From a marine gamma proteobacterium HTCC2080 (GTDB taxonomy: Bacteria > Pseudomonadota > Gammaproteobacteria > Pseudomonadales > Halieaceae): a stretch of 64,000 bases of DNA. This document shows, in pieces, positions 25,125 through 34,094 of this stretch (its first letter is position 1; each line of letters opens with the position of its first letter). The translations under genes and the position numbers were made by a program. Under the pieces are notes generated by a model, which saw only the letters and a list, made by a program, of their open reading frames with translations, was not told the origin of the DNA and searched no databases. Location of the stretch: the NCBI GenBank assembly GCA_000169115.1, contig AAVV01000005.1, positions 62,001 through 126,000 on the forward strand, read 5' to 3'.

Positions 25125-25304
25125 ATGGACGCTATCGACGAACGCTTTGCGATTTATACGGTAATCATTCTCATCTGCGGTGCAGTGGGTGCATTGGCGG
25201 GTGGTTTTGCTGCTGCTATGACCTTCGCCTTCATAGCCCTCGGTGTGGAGCTCGCTTACTTGTGTGGCTGGATTATTGAAAATGCCGACCGCTCCGGCGC
25301 CTAA
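25125..25304 (+). CDS. 59-aa membrane protein, first gene of the psp operon
   Basis: A short gene beginning at an ATG behind AAGGGA, ending 21 bases before pspA. The product has an acidic N-terminus (MDAIDERF), then two hydrophobic spans (YTVIILICGAVGALAGGF and FAFIALGVELAYLCGWII), and ends NADRSGA. This fits a two-pass inner-membrane protein. It is neither PspB nor PspG by length or motif and I do not recognise a named family. Position directly after the sigma-54 promoter and before pspA argues that it is a real component of this stress operon. Confidence 0.7.
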   Translation: MDAIDERFAIYTVIILICGAVGALAGGFAAAMTFAFIALGVELAYLCGWIIENADRSGA

Positions 25305-25325
25305 CGTTAAAACGGGAGAACTATC

Positions 25326-26027
25326 ATGGGTATCTTTTCACGTATGTCAGACATCGTTAACTCTAATATCAACTCACTACTGGATAGTGCAGAAGATCCA
25401 GAGAAGATGATTCGATTGATTATTCAGGAGATGGAGGACACGTTGGTTGAAGTGCGCAGTTCATCTGCTCGAGTGCTGGCCGATCGTAAAACAGCAGAGC
25501 GTAAGCTCTTGCGCATTACGCAAGAAGTCACGGACTGGGAAGAGAAGGCAAAGCTGGCAATTAGTAAAGGGAGAGAAGACCTGGCTAGAGCGGCGCTTCA
25601 GGAAAAACGCGCGATCGAAGAAGAATTGGAACTTAGCAGCGCTGAGTTGCGGTCAGCTGACGACCATATCGACCAACTCAACGACGAAGTTAGCCAGCTA
25701 CAGCAGAAATTATCAGATGCTAAGGCCAAGCAAAAGGCGATATTGATTCGCTCGCAAACGGTGCATTCACGAATTGCCGTGAAGCGACAAATTCATCGCA
25801 CCCAGCTCGACGAGGCGTTTAATAAGTTTGATAAGTTTGAGCGCAAAATGGACAACTTGGAGGGCGATCTCGAAGCGATGGACCTAGGACGTGAGGGTGG
25901 ACTCGCGGCAGAAATCGACGCTTTGCGCGACGACGATGCCCTTAACGAGGAGCTTGCGGCACTTAAGCGGTCTATGCAGGACAGTAGGTCTGAAAAGGCT
26001 GAAAGTGCCGAAAGCAACGATCCTTAA
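25326..26027 (+). CDS. pspA: Phage shock protein A
   Basis: A 233-residue, almost wholly helical coiled-coil protein of PspA/IM30 type. It opens with the amphipathic membrane-binding helix GIFSRMSDIVNSNINSLLD, followed by EDPEKMIRLIIQEMEDTL and long coiled coils through about residue 200. It ends in an acidic Ser-rich tail. PspA binds stressed inner membrane and, when free, inhibits PspF. A GGGAGA ribosome site precedes the ATG. It is second in the psp operon. Confidence 0.95.
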   Translation: MGIFSRMSDIVNSNINSLLDSAEDPEKMIRLIIQEMEDTLVEVRSSSARVLADRKTAERKLLRITQEVTDWEEKAKLAISKGREDLARAALQEKRAIEEELELSSAELRSADDHIDQLNDEVSQLQQKLSDAKAKQKAILIRSQTVHSRIAVKRQIHRTQLDEAFNKFDKFERKMDNLEGDLEAMDLGREGGLAAEIDALRDDDALNEELAALKRSMQDSRSEKAESAESNDP

Positions 26028-26099
26028 AAGTTGGGGATGAAAGCCCGGGGCAGGGTGATTACACTGACTACTTAATGCAATGGGGCAGGGAGCCACAGC

Positions 26100-26348
26100 A
26101 TGAACGTGTTTGAATTAATGTTTGTACCAATGGTGCTCTTCATGGTGGTCGTTGCACCGATCTGGATAGTCATGCACTACCGCAGTTTGAATAAATCTAG
26201 CCGCAGCCTCAGTGAGGATGACCGTCAGTCACTTGATGAAATGTTGGCAACGGTCGATAAGCTGAGTCATCGAATAGTATCGCTGGAGTCGATCCTTGAC
26301 GCGGATCACCCAAACTGGCGCGAAGCTGAAAAATCAAGGAGCGAATAA
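26100..26348 (+). CDS. pspB: Phage shock protein B
   Basis: An 82-residue protein with an N-terminal transmembrane segment (MFVPMVLFMVVVAPIWIVMHY) followed by a cytoplasmic helical tail (SLSEDDRQSLDEMLATVDKLSHRIVSLESILD), the standard PspB layout. It works with PspC to sense membrane stress and bind PspA. Its TAA overlaps the ATG of pspC (TAATG), so the two are co-translated. Confidence 0.9.
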   Translation: MNVFELMFVPMVLFMVVVAPIWIVMHYRSLNKSSRSLSEDDRQSLDEMLATVDKLSHRIVSLESILDADHPNWREAEKSRSE

Positions 26349-26806
26349 TGCGCAAGGAAAAGCATGATAGTTTTGGAAAACGACGCAAACGCGGTTGGGG
26401 TATGGATTTATATCGCAATGCGTCTGAAGGCCTTATTGGTGGCGTCTGTGCAGGCTTGGCAGATTACTGGGGCGTGGCGACCTGGATGGTCCGTCTTGCA
26501 GCGATTGCGCTGCTGTTATTCACAGGATCTTTAGCCTTTTGGGGCTATATTGTCGCCTGGGTGATTTTGTCCCCGCGGCCAACGCGCTGGGAGGATGGCG
26601 CCAGTGATGTCGAAGTGGAAATGGAATACGACGAAGACCGACATACCTATCGCAAGAAAACCGTATTTCATTACCCAGATTCACCAACAGATCGAGTTCG
26701 CAAGGCGCAGCAACGGCTTGATGAGGCGCTTGAGCGAGTGCAATCTATGGAGCGCTACGTCACTTCCAGACGCTATGACCTAAATCGTGAATTTTCAAAG
26801 CTGTAA
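26348..26806 (+). CDS. pspC: Phage shock protein C, PspC-domain membrane protein
   Basis: A 152-residue protein. The PspC domain is at about residues 18-75 (LYRNASEGLIGGVCAGLADYWGV, then the transmembrane stretch LAAIALLLFTGSLAFWGYIVAWVIL). A charged cytoplasmic or periplasmic region and a C-terminal helix (AQQRLDEALERVQSMERYV) follow. The N-terminal 17 residues are unusually basic (MRKEKHDSFGKRRKRGWG). It partners PspB in relieving PspA inhibition of PspF. A strong terminator follows. Confidence 0.92.
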   Translation: MRKEKHDSFGKRRKRGWGMDLYRNASEGLIGGVCAGLADYWGVATWMVRLAAIALLLFTGSLAFWGYIVAWVILSPRPTRWEDGASDVEVEMEYDEDRHTYRKKTVFHYPDSPTDRVRKAQQRLDEALERVQSMERYVTSRRYDLNREFSKL

Positions 26807-26822
26807 GGTTTTCACCCAGCAT

Positions 26823-26847
26823 GCCCGATAATTTTCGGGCTTTTTTT
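26823..26847 (+). terminator. Rho-independent terminator of the psp operon
   Basis: GCCCGA and TCGGGC pair around a six-base loop and are followed by seven T residues, 16 bases after the pspC stop. Confidence 0.9.
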
Positions 26848-26919
26848 ATGCCTAAGCTATGTCGTCTTCCCTTGGTTTAAACCAACTCGTGTTCTGACTA
26901 CGTATCTTACAAGTTGTTC

Positions 26920-27780
26920 ATGAGATCTCACCTTCGCTGTATGCAAACGCTAACTGATTTATCCAATGAAAGCTCGGGTGAACCTCGCCCGTTGATTGTC
27001 TTTACCCATGCCAATGGTTATCCCCCAGAAAGTTATGAGACGCTTCTCGAGCCCCTGCTAGCGCACTTTAGGGTGGCGACGGTGGAGCATCGTCCGCTTT
27101 GGGGTGCAGATGCGGCGCCGCGAACATTGGATTGGCAGGTTTATGCCGGAGATTTGATAGCAACCCTGGAGCGTGAAGTCGACGAGCCAGTGTTTCTGGT
27201 GGGGCATTCCATGGGAGCAACAATTGGAATGCTGGCAGCATTGCGCGCGCCGAGCCTGTTTCGCGGTATTGTGGCGTTGGACCCAGTACTTTTGCCCTTC
27301 AAATACTGGTTGGCAGGGCTGGTTATGCGAACTTTTGGTAAAGAGTTGCCCATGATCCAAAGTGCACTGCGCCGTCCGCATAATTTCGATAGTTTCCAGG
27401 CTGCCCATGATTTTTATCGCAGTAAGCGCCCTTTTCGCAGAATTTCAGATGAGGTCCTTGAAGATTATGTGCGTGCCGGTCATTCCGAAGAGGAAGGCGG
27501 GGACGTAAAGTTACGTTGGTCGGGTGCTTGGGAGGCTTGCGTTTACCGTTCGGCTCCGCTGATGTATCGCCGGTTGCGCCAACTCAAATTGCCTGCGATG
27601 GCTGTGGTAGGGCGTGACAGTGAGGTCTTCGGGCCGGAAAGTCTGAATATTTGGAATCAAATGGGTAGTAGTAAAGGTGTGCATGCGATTGAGGGAGGGC
27701 ACTTGGTCCCCCTTGAGAACCCGAAGGTCTGTGCTGACCACGTCACAGCCTTTATTCAGCAGGAATACAGCCACAGTTAG
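26920..27780 (+). CDS. Alpha/beta hydrolase
   Basis: A 286-residue alpha/beta-hydrolase-fold protein. PLIVFTHANGYPPESYETLL carries the oxyanion-hole region, VGHSMGATIG holds the nucleophile Ser, MAVVGRDSEVFGPES is the usual acid-bearing strand and EGGHLVPLENP supplies the His. It lacks a signal peptide and is probably cytoplasmic. Start choice is weak: ATG at 26920 and 26941 are both possible and neither has a good ribosome site. Substrate is unknown; small esters or lactones are typical for the family. Confidence 0.82.
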   Translation: MRSHLRCMQTLTDLSNESSGEPRPLIVFTHANGYPPESYETLLEPLLAHFRVATVEHRPLWGADAAPRTLDWQVYAGDLIATLEREVDEPVFLVGHSMGATIGMLAALRAPSLFRGIVALDPVLLPFKYWLAGLVMRTFGKELPMIQSALRRPHNFDSFQAAHDFYRSKRPFRRISDEVLEDYVRAGHSEEEGGDVKLRWSGAWEACVYRSAPLMYRRLRQLKLPAMAVVGRDSEVFGPESLNIWNQMGSSKGVHAIEGGHLVPLENPKVCADHVTAFIQQEYSHS

Positions 27781-27886
27781 CGCCAAAATTTACAGGCTGA
27801 ATGGTTGAAAGTTTTGTGCACGGCCAGCTGACGCGCCTATACTGAAGTTGCTCCTTACTAAACGCGTAGTGTGACGAGGGATATTC

Positions 27887-28753
27887 ATGAGTAAGTTACT
27901 TATTGTCGCTGGTCTCGAAGATCAGTGTGCTGCGACTTCGAGAGGTATGCAGCTTGCTGAGCTAATGGATCTTCAAGTTGAGGTGGTCGCTTTTGCATAT
28001 GCCAATCTCAAACGACTCAAGCTCGATCGAAAAGGCATTGCTGATGTAAAGCAGCGGCTGTTGGATCAGCGTCGCGCGGATGTTGTTTCGCAACTAAACA
28101 GGGTTGCGGGAGTTGGGCATGGAGTGAAGGTAAGCGTCATTTGGTCGGAGGATATTCATCCTTGGATAATCAAGCGTGCGGCTGGGGATTACGCCGCAGT
28201 AATAAAAACTCGACATCGATCTGAGTCTCTAGGTTATACGTCGACTGATTGGCACTTGCTGCGTGAGTGTGTGGCTCCCGTTCTGCTCGTGAGTCGGCAG
28301 AAGTGGAAGAAGGGCAGTGCCATTATGGCAACGGTAGACCTAGAGGCCACCGCAAAAGCAAAGCAGGCTTTAAATGTCGATGTCATAACGTCGGCTCGCC
28401 ACTATGCCGAAATGCTGCAGGTCGATCTTTCAGTTCTGTGTGTTATCGATGTGCCTACGCTGCTTGTAGATCTCGATCTGATTGATGCAAAAGCCTATGC
28501 GAAAGAGCGGATCAAAGAATTGCAGCCTGCCCTAACGGCGCTTGCCAAAAAGACTGGTTTGCCGTTGTCCAAGTTTCAGCTTAAGCGGGGACCGGTGGCT
28601 AAAACCATCGTTTCTGAGGCGGCAGAATTAAAGGCGCAGCTAGTGGTTATGGGCACTGTCGGTCGTCGTGGTGTACGTGCTCAGGTGCTGGGTAATACCG
28701 CTGAGGAGGCACTCCAGCTTTTGAAGACCGACACTTTAACGCTGAAGCCGTAA
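27887..28753 (+). CDS. Tandem universal stress protein (UspE-like)
   Basis: A 288-residue protein made of two Usp domains. The first (residues 1-145) is degenerate. The second (about 150-288) ends with VVMGTVGRRGVRAQVLGNTAEEAL, the nucleotide-binding G-x2-G-x9-G(S/T)-like segment. Tandem Usp proteins of this size act in stress survival, motility or adhesion control. It precedes ppk by 81 bases on the same strand. Confidence 0.85.
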   Translation: MSKLLIVAGLEDQCAATSRGMQLAELMDLQVEVVAFAYANLKRLKLDRKGIADVKQRLLDQRRADVVSQLNRVAGVGHGVKVSVIWSEDIHPWIIKRAAGDYAAVIKTRHRSESLGYTSTDWHLLRECVAPVLLVSRQKWKKGSAIMATVDLEATAKAKQALNVDVITSARHYAEMLQVDLSVLCVIDVPTLLVDLDLIDAKAYAKERIKELQPALTALAKKTGLPLSKFQLKRGPVAKTIVSEAAELKAQLVVMGTVGRRGVRAQVLGNTAEEALQLLKTDTLTLKP

Positions 28754-28834
28754 AGCCATGGGGGCGTTATCCCCTTACCTTTGCGTCAATTAAATTGTGT
28801 TGCTGAGGCCGTAAAAGAGCGGCGCTAATCGTTT

Positions 28835-30973
28835 ATGAGTCAAACGCCGATTGAAGAACTCTTGGCTGACCTTGGTGAGCCACACACTTATCCCAGAGAA
28901 CTCAGCTGGCTTAGCTTCAATGCGCGCGTTTTGCAGGAAGCTCAAGACAAGGACGTGCCGTTAATTCAGCGAGTGCGTTACCTCGGTATTTTTTCAAATA
29001 ATTTAGACGAGTTCTTCAGGGTGCGGGTTGCCGAAGTTCGGCGCCTCATCTCGCTTACGAACGGCAAAGGTCGGCAGCGCGCTGAAAAATTGTTGGGGGC
29101 GATTCAGTATCGCGTTTTGTTACTGCAGCAAGAGTTCGAAGCTATTTACATTAAATTGTTGAGGGAGCTCGCTCGCAGGGGCGTTTACTTAATTAATGAA
29201 ACGCAGCTGCAGGAGGGGCAGCTGGAATTTGTCGAGGCGTTCTTCCGTGACAAAGTATTGCCTGAGCTGGAACCTATTTTATTAAGAGATGACCAGCCCA
29301 TTCCTCATTTGACCGACGAATCGCTATATCTTGCTGTTGATATTGAGACGACTTCGGGGCCTCAATATGCCCTGCTAGAAGTTCCTACAAATAGATTAGG
29401 GCGCTTTATTGAGGTTCCAGGCCGTAAGCGTCGCAAGGGCAGAGTCTTTATTGTGCTCGATAATATTATTCGGGCGTGCTTACCTCAGGTATTTCGCGGT
29501 GTCTTTGAAATTAAGTCTGCCTCAGCCTATTGCTTTAAGTTCTCAAGAGACGCTGAGCTTGAAATTGATTCGAGTATTAATGAGAGCCTGATTGCCAAAA
29601 TGGCATCGGGCCTGAGGCAACGTCGCAGAGCAGACGCAGTTCGCTTTGTATTTGATGAAAAGATGCCTAAGCGCATGCTTGACTACCTGCGCAAACGGTT
29701 TGGCTTTGGAAAATACGACAGCATGATTCCAGGGGCGCGATACCACAACTCCAAGGATTTTATGGGGTTTCCTAACGCCGGACCAAAGTACCTCGAGTTT
29801 AAACCTTTGCCGACAATACCGATTGAGCGATTAGACGGTGGCGGCAGTATTTTTTCAGCGATTCGAGAGCAGGACGTGCTGTTGCACTACCCCTACCATG
29901 CCTTTGATTACATCATTGATGTGCTCAAAACTGCAGCACTAGATCCCAGCGTTATAACGATTCGAATTTGTTTGTACCGCGTTGCGGAAAATTCGCGCGT
30001 TGTCGACGCCCTTATTAATGCCAAGGACAACGGTAAGTCGGTGCAAGTGGTCGTAGAGCTGGCGGCACGCTTTGATGAGCAGGCGAATATCGCCTGGGCG
30101 CAGCGACTAACAGATGCTGGCATTGAGGTTATTTTTGGACTTCCAGGGTTGAAGGTTCACAGCAAGATTTTTTTGATTGAGCGCCGAGAGTCTCAGAAGG
30201 TTCGCTACTACAGTCATATTGGAACGGGTAATTTCAATGAAAATACCGCAAGACTTTACAGCGACTTGTCTTTGCTTACCTCTGACCAAACTATTGGTCG
30301 TGATGTCGCGAAGGTTTTCGACTTTTTAAAATACAACTACCGGCGACCTGAATACGAGCAGCTTCTAGTATCGCCACACAGCTCCCGCTCTGGTCTCATG
30401 GCCATGATCGATAGAGAGATTCAGCACGCGAAGGATGGCTATCGTGCAGAGATGGTTCTTAAGTGTAATAACCTTGTTGATAGTGGTTTCTCTAGCAAAC
30501 TCTACGAGGCAAGCCAGGCCGGCGTTGAAATTAGGTTAATTATTCGCGGAATGTGTTCGCTGCTACCAGGCGTCGCAGGTTTGTCAGAAAATATCGAAGC
30601 AATCAGCATTGTGGATCGGTATTTAGAGCATTCCAGAGTTTATGTATTTCATAACCGAGGATGTCCTGACTACTACTTTGGTTCTGCTGATTTGATGACA
30701 CGAAACATCGACTTTAGAGTAGAAGTTCTTTGCCCTATTCGTGATCTTGATGCACAAAACATGGTTCAAAACACCCTCGACCAGCAGTGGAATGACAATG
30801 TTAAAGCCCGGCGGCTCAATATAGATCAAGACAATGTATTGCTGTCGTCGTCCAAATCCAGCAGCCACATTCAATCTCAGGAAACAATCTATCGGTACCT
30901 AGCGACGGGCAAGCTTCCGCGCTATCCAAAGTCAACGATGAGGCAGCCCTCAATGCGGCGCAGAAGAGGTTAA
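28835..30973 (+). CDS. ppk1: Polyphosphate kinase 1
   Basis: A 712-residue enzyme of normal PPK1 length that polymerises phosphate from ATP onto polyphosphate. N-terminal ELSWLSFNARVLQEAQD and IFSNNLDEFFRVRVAEV are diagnostic. The phospholipase-D-like catalytic halves contain HSKIFLIERRE with the phosphorylated His and YSHIGTGNFNENTARLYSDL, then IRGMCSLLPGV and HSRVYVFHNRG. It is probably cotranscribed with the downstream DUF808 gene, which starts 4 bases after its stop. Confidence 0.95.
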   Translation: MSQTPIEELLADLGEPHTYPRELSWLSFNARVLQEAQDKDVPLIQRVRYLGIFSNNLDEFFRVRVAEVRRLISLTNGKGRQRAEKLLGAIQYRVLLLQQEFEAIYIKLLRELARRGVYLINETQLQEGQLEFVEAFFRDKVLPELEPILLRDDQPIPHLTDESLYLAVDIETTSGPQYALLEVPTNRLGRFIEVPGRKRRKGRVFIVLDNIIRACLPQVFRGVFEIKSASAYCFKFSRDAELEIDSSINESLIAKMASGLRQRRRADAVRFVFDEKMPKRMLDYLRKRFGFGKYDSMIPGARYHNSKDFMGFPNAGPKYLEFKPLPTIPIERLDGGGSIFSAIREQDVLLHYPYHAFDYIIDVLKTAALDPSVITIRICLYRVAENSRVVDALINAKDNGKSVQVVVELAARFDEQANIAWAQRLTDAGIEVIFGLPGLKVHSKIFLIERRESQKVRYYSHIGTGNFNENTARLYSDLSLLTSDQTIGRDVAKVFDFLKYNYRRPEYEQLLVSPHSSRSGLMAMIDREIQHAKDGYRAEMVLKCNNLVDSGFSSKLYEASQAGVEIRLIIRGMCSLLPGVAGLSENIEAISIVDRYLEHSRVYVFHNRGCPDYYFGSADLMTRNIDFRVEVLCPIRDLDAQNMVQNTLDQQWNDNVKARRLNIDQDNVLLSSSKSSSHIQSQETIYRYLATGKLPRYPKSTMRQPSMRRRRG

Positions 30974-30977
30974 AGAT

Positions 30978-31886
30978 ATGGCTTTTGGAAGTTTATTGGC
31001 TTTAGTCGATGACATCGCCGCGGTACTTGATGACGTCGCCTTAATGACAAAGATAGCCGCGAAAAAAACTGCGGGTGTTCTGGGTGACGATCTTGCGGTT
31101 AATGCGGAGCGGGTCTTAGGTGTTCGGCCCGATCGTGAATTGCCCGTCGTGTGGGCGGTTGCAAAGGGGTCTTTTTTAAACAAACTGATTTTGGTGCCTG
31201 CTGCGCTGCTAATCTCTGCATTTATCCCTGCTCTTATTACACCCCTGCTGGTTTGTGGTGGCTTGTATCTGTGTTTTGAAGGTGCGGAGAAGGTGCTACA
31301 TGGAGTGGGCGCGCACTCCGATGAACAGGCTGCACAGATTATGGAGCAGCTCGCGAACCCTGACTGCGACCTGGTTAAATTAGAGCGTGATAAAATTAAG
31401 GGCGCTGTTCGAACAGACTTTATTTTGTCTGCAGAGATCATTGTACTTACCTTGGGTGTAGTAGAAGGGCAGGAGTACCTCACGCAGCTTATTGTCTTGG
31501 CGGGCATTTCGACGCTCATGACTATTGGTGTGTATGGTCTTGTGGCAGGCATTGTTAAAATTGATGACCTGGGACTGCTGTTAAGCCAGCAAGCGGGTTC
31601 GAGTTTATGGATGCGGGTCTTGCGCAGGGTAGGTGCAGCATTACTTTGGTTTGCTCCAAGACTGATGAAAGGTTTGTCGGTCGTGGGAACTGTTGCCATG
31701 TTTTTTGTGGGAGGCGGTATTCTTGTTCATGCTGCGCCCCCTGTGGCTCATGGTATTGAGGCGTTTGCGGCTCAAATGGGCGCCATAGAGATTTTAGTGC
31801 CAACACTGTGCGGTGGTATGTTGGGGCTTTGCGCGGGGGTTCTAACCGTGAAGATTGTCGAGGGTATCGCTGCGTTGCGAGGTTGA
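30978..31886 (+). CDS. DUF808 family inner-membrane protein
   Basis: A 302-residue protein with the DUF808 start AFGSLLALVDDIAAVLDDVA and TKIAAKKTAGVLGDDLAVNA, followed by several hydrophobic segments (LILVPAALLISAFIPALITPLLVCGG, FILSAEIIVLTLGVV, GLSVVGTVAMFFVGGGILV). E. coli YedI belongs here; function is unknown. Close coupling to ppk1 is notable but the family is not otherwise tied to polyphosphate. Confidence 0.88.
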   Translation: MAFGSLLALVDDIAAVLDDVALMTKIAAKKTAGVLGDDLAVNAERVLGVRPDRELPVVWAVAKGSFLNKLILVPAALLISAFIPALITPLLVCGGLYLCFEGAEKVLHGVGAHSDEQAAQIMEQLANPDCDLVKLERDKIKGAVRTDFILSAEIIVLTLGVVEGQEYLTQLIVLAGISTLMTIGVYGLVAGIVKIDDLGLLLSQQAGSSLWMRVLRRVGAALLWFAPRLMKGLSVVGTVAMFFVGGGILVHAAPPVAHGIEAFAAQMGAIEILVPTLCGGMLGLCAGVLTVKIVEGIAALRG

Positions 31887-31925
31887 TGACCTTGGTGTCG
31901 GGAGCCCCTTGATTTACGGCGTCTG

Positions 31926-31976
31926 GAAAACTGAGTCTGATGTTGCGTCACAGGGCTTCAGACCTCAGTGGCTTTT
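31926..31976. terminator. Likely bidirectional terminator between converging genes
   Basis: ACTGAGTCTGA (31930-31940) pairs with TCAGACCTCAGT (31958-31969) with one bulge. It is followed by TTTT on the forward side and, on the reverse side, by the complement of AAAA. It lies between the converging DUF808 and DUF429 genes. Confidence 0.55.
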
Positions 31977-32006
31977 CTAAGGGATCACCTGAAAAACGAT
32001 GCCAAC

Positions 32007-32735
32007 TCAGGTCACTGTGCCTGCTGACTTGAACGCTCGCGCACTGTAGTAGCAAATTTCCATGTTAAGGCCTTTGTTATCTCTCTCTGGCTTTGCTGGC
32101 AGCGTCTGCAGCCGACCTGAGAGGGGCATGACGGCTAGGCAACATGCATCTAAGATATCATCCGCAGCGATGTCCTTGCGCCGGGTTTCCGCCAATATAT
32201 TTTGAGTTAACGCAGCCACGCGGCCATCCAGCTGGCAAAGAAGATCCAGCCGCTCCTGAAACCCCTCAGGGGTCTTTTTCTTGAAGCACAGTGAAGCGCC
32301 TTTGATGGCATGGAAGGCTACTTCAGGGTGTGCCTCCCGCAGAAGGCTGGCTGAATTTGATGGGTTGCGCAGCCAGTTATCGACCTCACGAATCTTTGGC
32401 AGTAGATAATAAGACTGTTTACTCAGTCCGCTGCCAACCTGCTGTCGATTAAGCCCATTTGCCTCAGGATAATCTTTACCCTTTAGCGCAAGGCGACACG
32501 GTGTAGGGAACACTGAGCTAGAGAATTTGCGTCCTAACATTTGACGCGCCGCACGATCACAAAGCCTAGGGCCTGTGCTGGAAAGGCCGATGGGCATATC
32601 AATAAAGGCGTGTGACGGGGGGGGGGAGGCGATCAGATCTTCCAGTGCCGCGCTGAAGAACCACTTCAGTTGTTTAGGGCTATGCCAGATACCTATCCAG
32701 CCCCCTCGGCAACCATCAATGCCCAGTACCTGCAT
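32007..32735 (-). CDS. DUF429 family protein (RNase H-like fold)
   Basis: A 242-residue protein opening VLGIDGCRGGWIGIW, the first acidic strand of the RNase-H-like DUF429 fold. HAFIDMPIGLSSTGPRLCDRAARQ follows, then SVFPTPCRLAL and the late DDILDACCLA with further acidic residues. DUF429 proteins are predicted nucleases without established substrates. It is monocistronic: a terminator for the upstream gene precedes it and a bidirectional hairpin follows. Confidence 0.82.
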   Translation of the reverse strand: MQVLGIDGCRGGWIGIWHSPKQLKWFFSAALEDLIASPPPSHAFIDMPIGLSSTGPRLCDRAARQMLGRKFSSSVFPTPCRLALKGKDYPEANGLNRQQVGSGLSKQSYYLLPKIREVDNWLRNPSNSASLLREAHPEVAFHAIKGASLCFKKKTPEGFQERLDLLCQLDGRVAALTQNILAETRRKDIAADDILDACCLAVMPLSGRLQTLPAKPERDNKGLNMEICYYSARAFKSAGTVT

Positions 32736-32746
32736 TTTACACCCCT

Positions 32747-32772
32747 AAAAAAACGGCCCACCAAGTGAGCCG
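32747..32772 (-). terminator. Rho-independent terminator
   Basis: Read on the minus strand, CGGCTCAC pairs with GTGGGCCG (one G-T wobble) around a TTG loop and is followed by seven T. It lies 28 bases after the stop of the 93-residue protein gene. Confidence 0.85.
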
Positions 32773-32800
32773 CTAATTACTTACTGAATTTTGAGGGAGT

Positions 32801-33082
32801 TTAGCTGAAGTCGCCACCGCGTACGTTGTAAAAAGGTTTGGTGGAGCCATCTTCTTCAATCCTCATGAACTCTGTACGTTCGGGATTCTGAATAATGACG
32901 TCTATATCCTGGAAGAGCGGGCGACGAACAAAAGCCAATGTCCAGCCAAACTGATTTTTAGCTGTGAGGGTTACGGATTGCTCAAAACTTAGTAGTTTTT
33001 CAAGCTGGTCGGGGATGGCGGCCTGTCGCCCACGCCTTTCAGCGGTCGTGGTGTTGGTGTTAAGAGCTGCGGGTGCGTTCAT
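32801..33082 (-). CDS. Small conserved-looking hypothetical protein, 93 aa
   Basis: A 93-residue soluble protein. The first 25 residues are low-complexity (NTNTTTAERRGRQ). The rest looks like a compact alpha/beta unit: QLEKLLSFEQSVTLTAKNQFG, WTLAFVRRPLFQDIDVIIQN, EFMRIEEDGSTKPF. No family is recognised. A strong terminator directly downstream and a gene-like composition support expression. It has no cysteines, signal or membrane segment. Confidence 0.65.
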   Translation of the reverse strand: MNAPAALNTNTTTAERRGRQAAIPDQLEKLLSFEQSVTLTAKNQFGWTLAFVRRPLFQDIDVIIQNPERTEFMRIEEDGSTKPFYNVRGGDFS

Positions 33083-33231
33083 GGTTGTCTCAAATCAGGC
33101 ATGCTTTCTGTGGCCTCCCAATCTAGCTAATTGGGTCCTCTGCAAAAAGCTAAAGCGCCGGTTTGTGTGAGGTTGATCACAGATCCGAATAAAGATATCT
33201 CATAATCTCGGATTCAGAGTCGGTCAGCGAG

Positions 33232-34092
33232 CTAGAACAGCCAAGCCGTGATGTTTGCTCGGTTGGCAATAATCACCTGTTGAGCCTTGGGATCAGACAA
33301 AGCTTCACCCGTGTGAATGTTCAGTAATTGTAGTAAGTAGTTAGCTAATCGGGCGCGGACAATTACGCATAATTGTCCTTGGTTCATACCAAAGTCTTTC
33401 GCCACCACGTCTTGCTGTTCCTCGGATAGGCGTGGGTCAGGCTTGAGTATTATTTCAATAGTTTTATGCCAGTCCTGGTCATCATCACTACATTGGGTTG
33501 TTGGGCCTAGCAGTTCTGGAGTGCCTCGGAATCGACTTAGCACAAAATCTCGGAACCCCTGATTTTTTTCACACCAGCCTCTGACATGCCATCGTGTGCC
33601 GGTCCAAACCAACGTGTGAGGCGCGATGATGCGCCCCTCTCGATTTGGGTTGTTGAGTGATACATAGTCGACCTCTAACCGTTGCTGTTCACGAGCTGCC
33701 TGCAGCAGTGGCCGCAACAGCTCTGGCGAAACTGGACGAATCGGCGGTGCTAAAACCTCAGTATTACCCTGTGGTAAGGCGACAGAGGAAAAGGTGCGAT
33801 GCAGTTCGCTGCGGTTGGCCAGCAGCTGTAGATACTCCTCGGCAAGACCGCGTGTCACGGTGGGCTTGAATGCGGCGTTGGGCTCATAGCCCTTTAGAAA
33901 TTTGTCGTAGCGAAGATTGTCGGGCGCTACCGTACGATTGTAGGTATTGATGTCCTTACTGGCTTGCTGACGCCCAATGCCAAATGTCTCAACAAGATGC
34001 CGTGTGGTGAGTCGACCCTCCCAAAGTGCGATGCACTCGATGAATCGATACCGCAGTAACAGATCCCATCGATAGGGGAGGGTCTGCTCCAT
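33232..34092 (-). CDS. WYL-domain transcriptional regulator
   Basis: A 286-residue regulator with an N-terminal winged helix (RFIECIALWEGRLTTRHLVETFGIGRQ and QASKDINTYN), a central WYL domain (residues about 125-205, QQRLEVDYVSLNNPNREGRIIAPHTLVW then RWHVRGWC and RDFVLSRFRG) and a C-terminal extension. This is the layout and length of CapW/BrxR-like repressors of defence loci, though no CBASS or BREX genes are adjacent. It starts 2 bases downstream of the PLP-decarboxylase stop, so the two are probably cotranscribed. Confidence 0.82.
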   Translation of the reverse strand: MEQTLPYRWDLLLRYRFIECIALWEGRLTTRHLVETFGIGRQQASKDINTYNRTVAPDNLRYDKFLKGYEPNAAFKPTVTRGLAEEYLQLLANRSELHRTFSSVALPQGNTEVLAPPIRPVSPELLRPLLQAAREQQRLEVDYVSLNNPNREGRIIAPHTLVWTGTRWHVRGWCEKNQGFRDFVLSRFRGTPELLGPTTQCSDDDQDWHKTIEIILKPDPRLSEEQQDVVAKDFGMNQGQLCVIVRARLANYLLQLLNIHTGEALSDPKAQQVIIANRANITAWLF

Positions 34093-34094
34093 GC

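Noticed and set aside
33232-34092. WYL regulator as marker of a phage-defence island
   Set aside because: Neighbours are a decarboxylase, an exporter and housekeeping-type genes; no BREX, CBASS or restriction gene is present.
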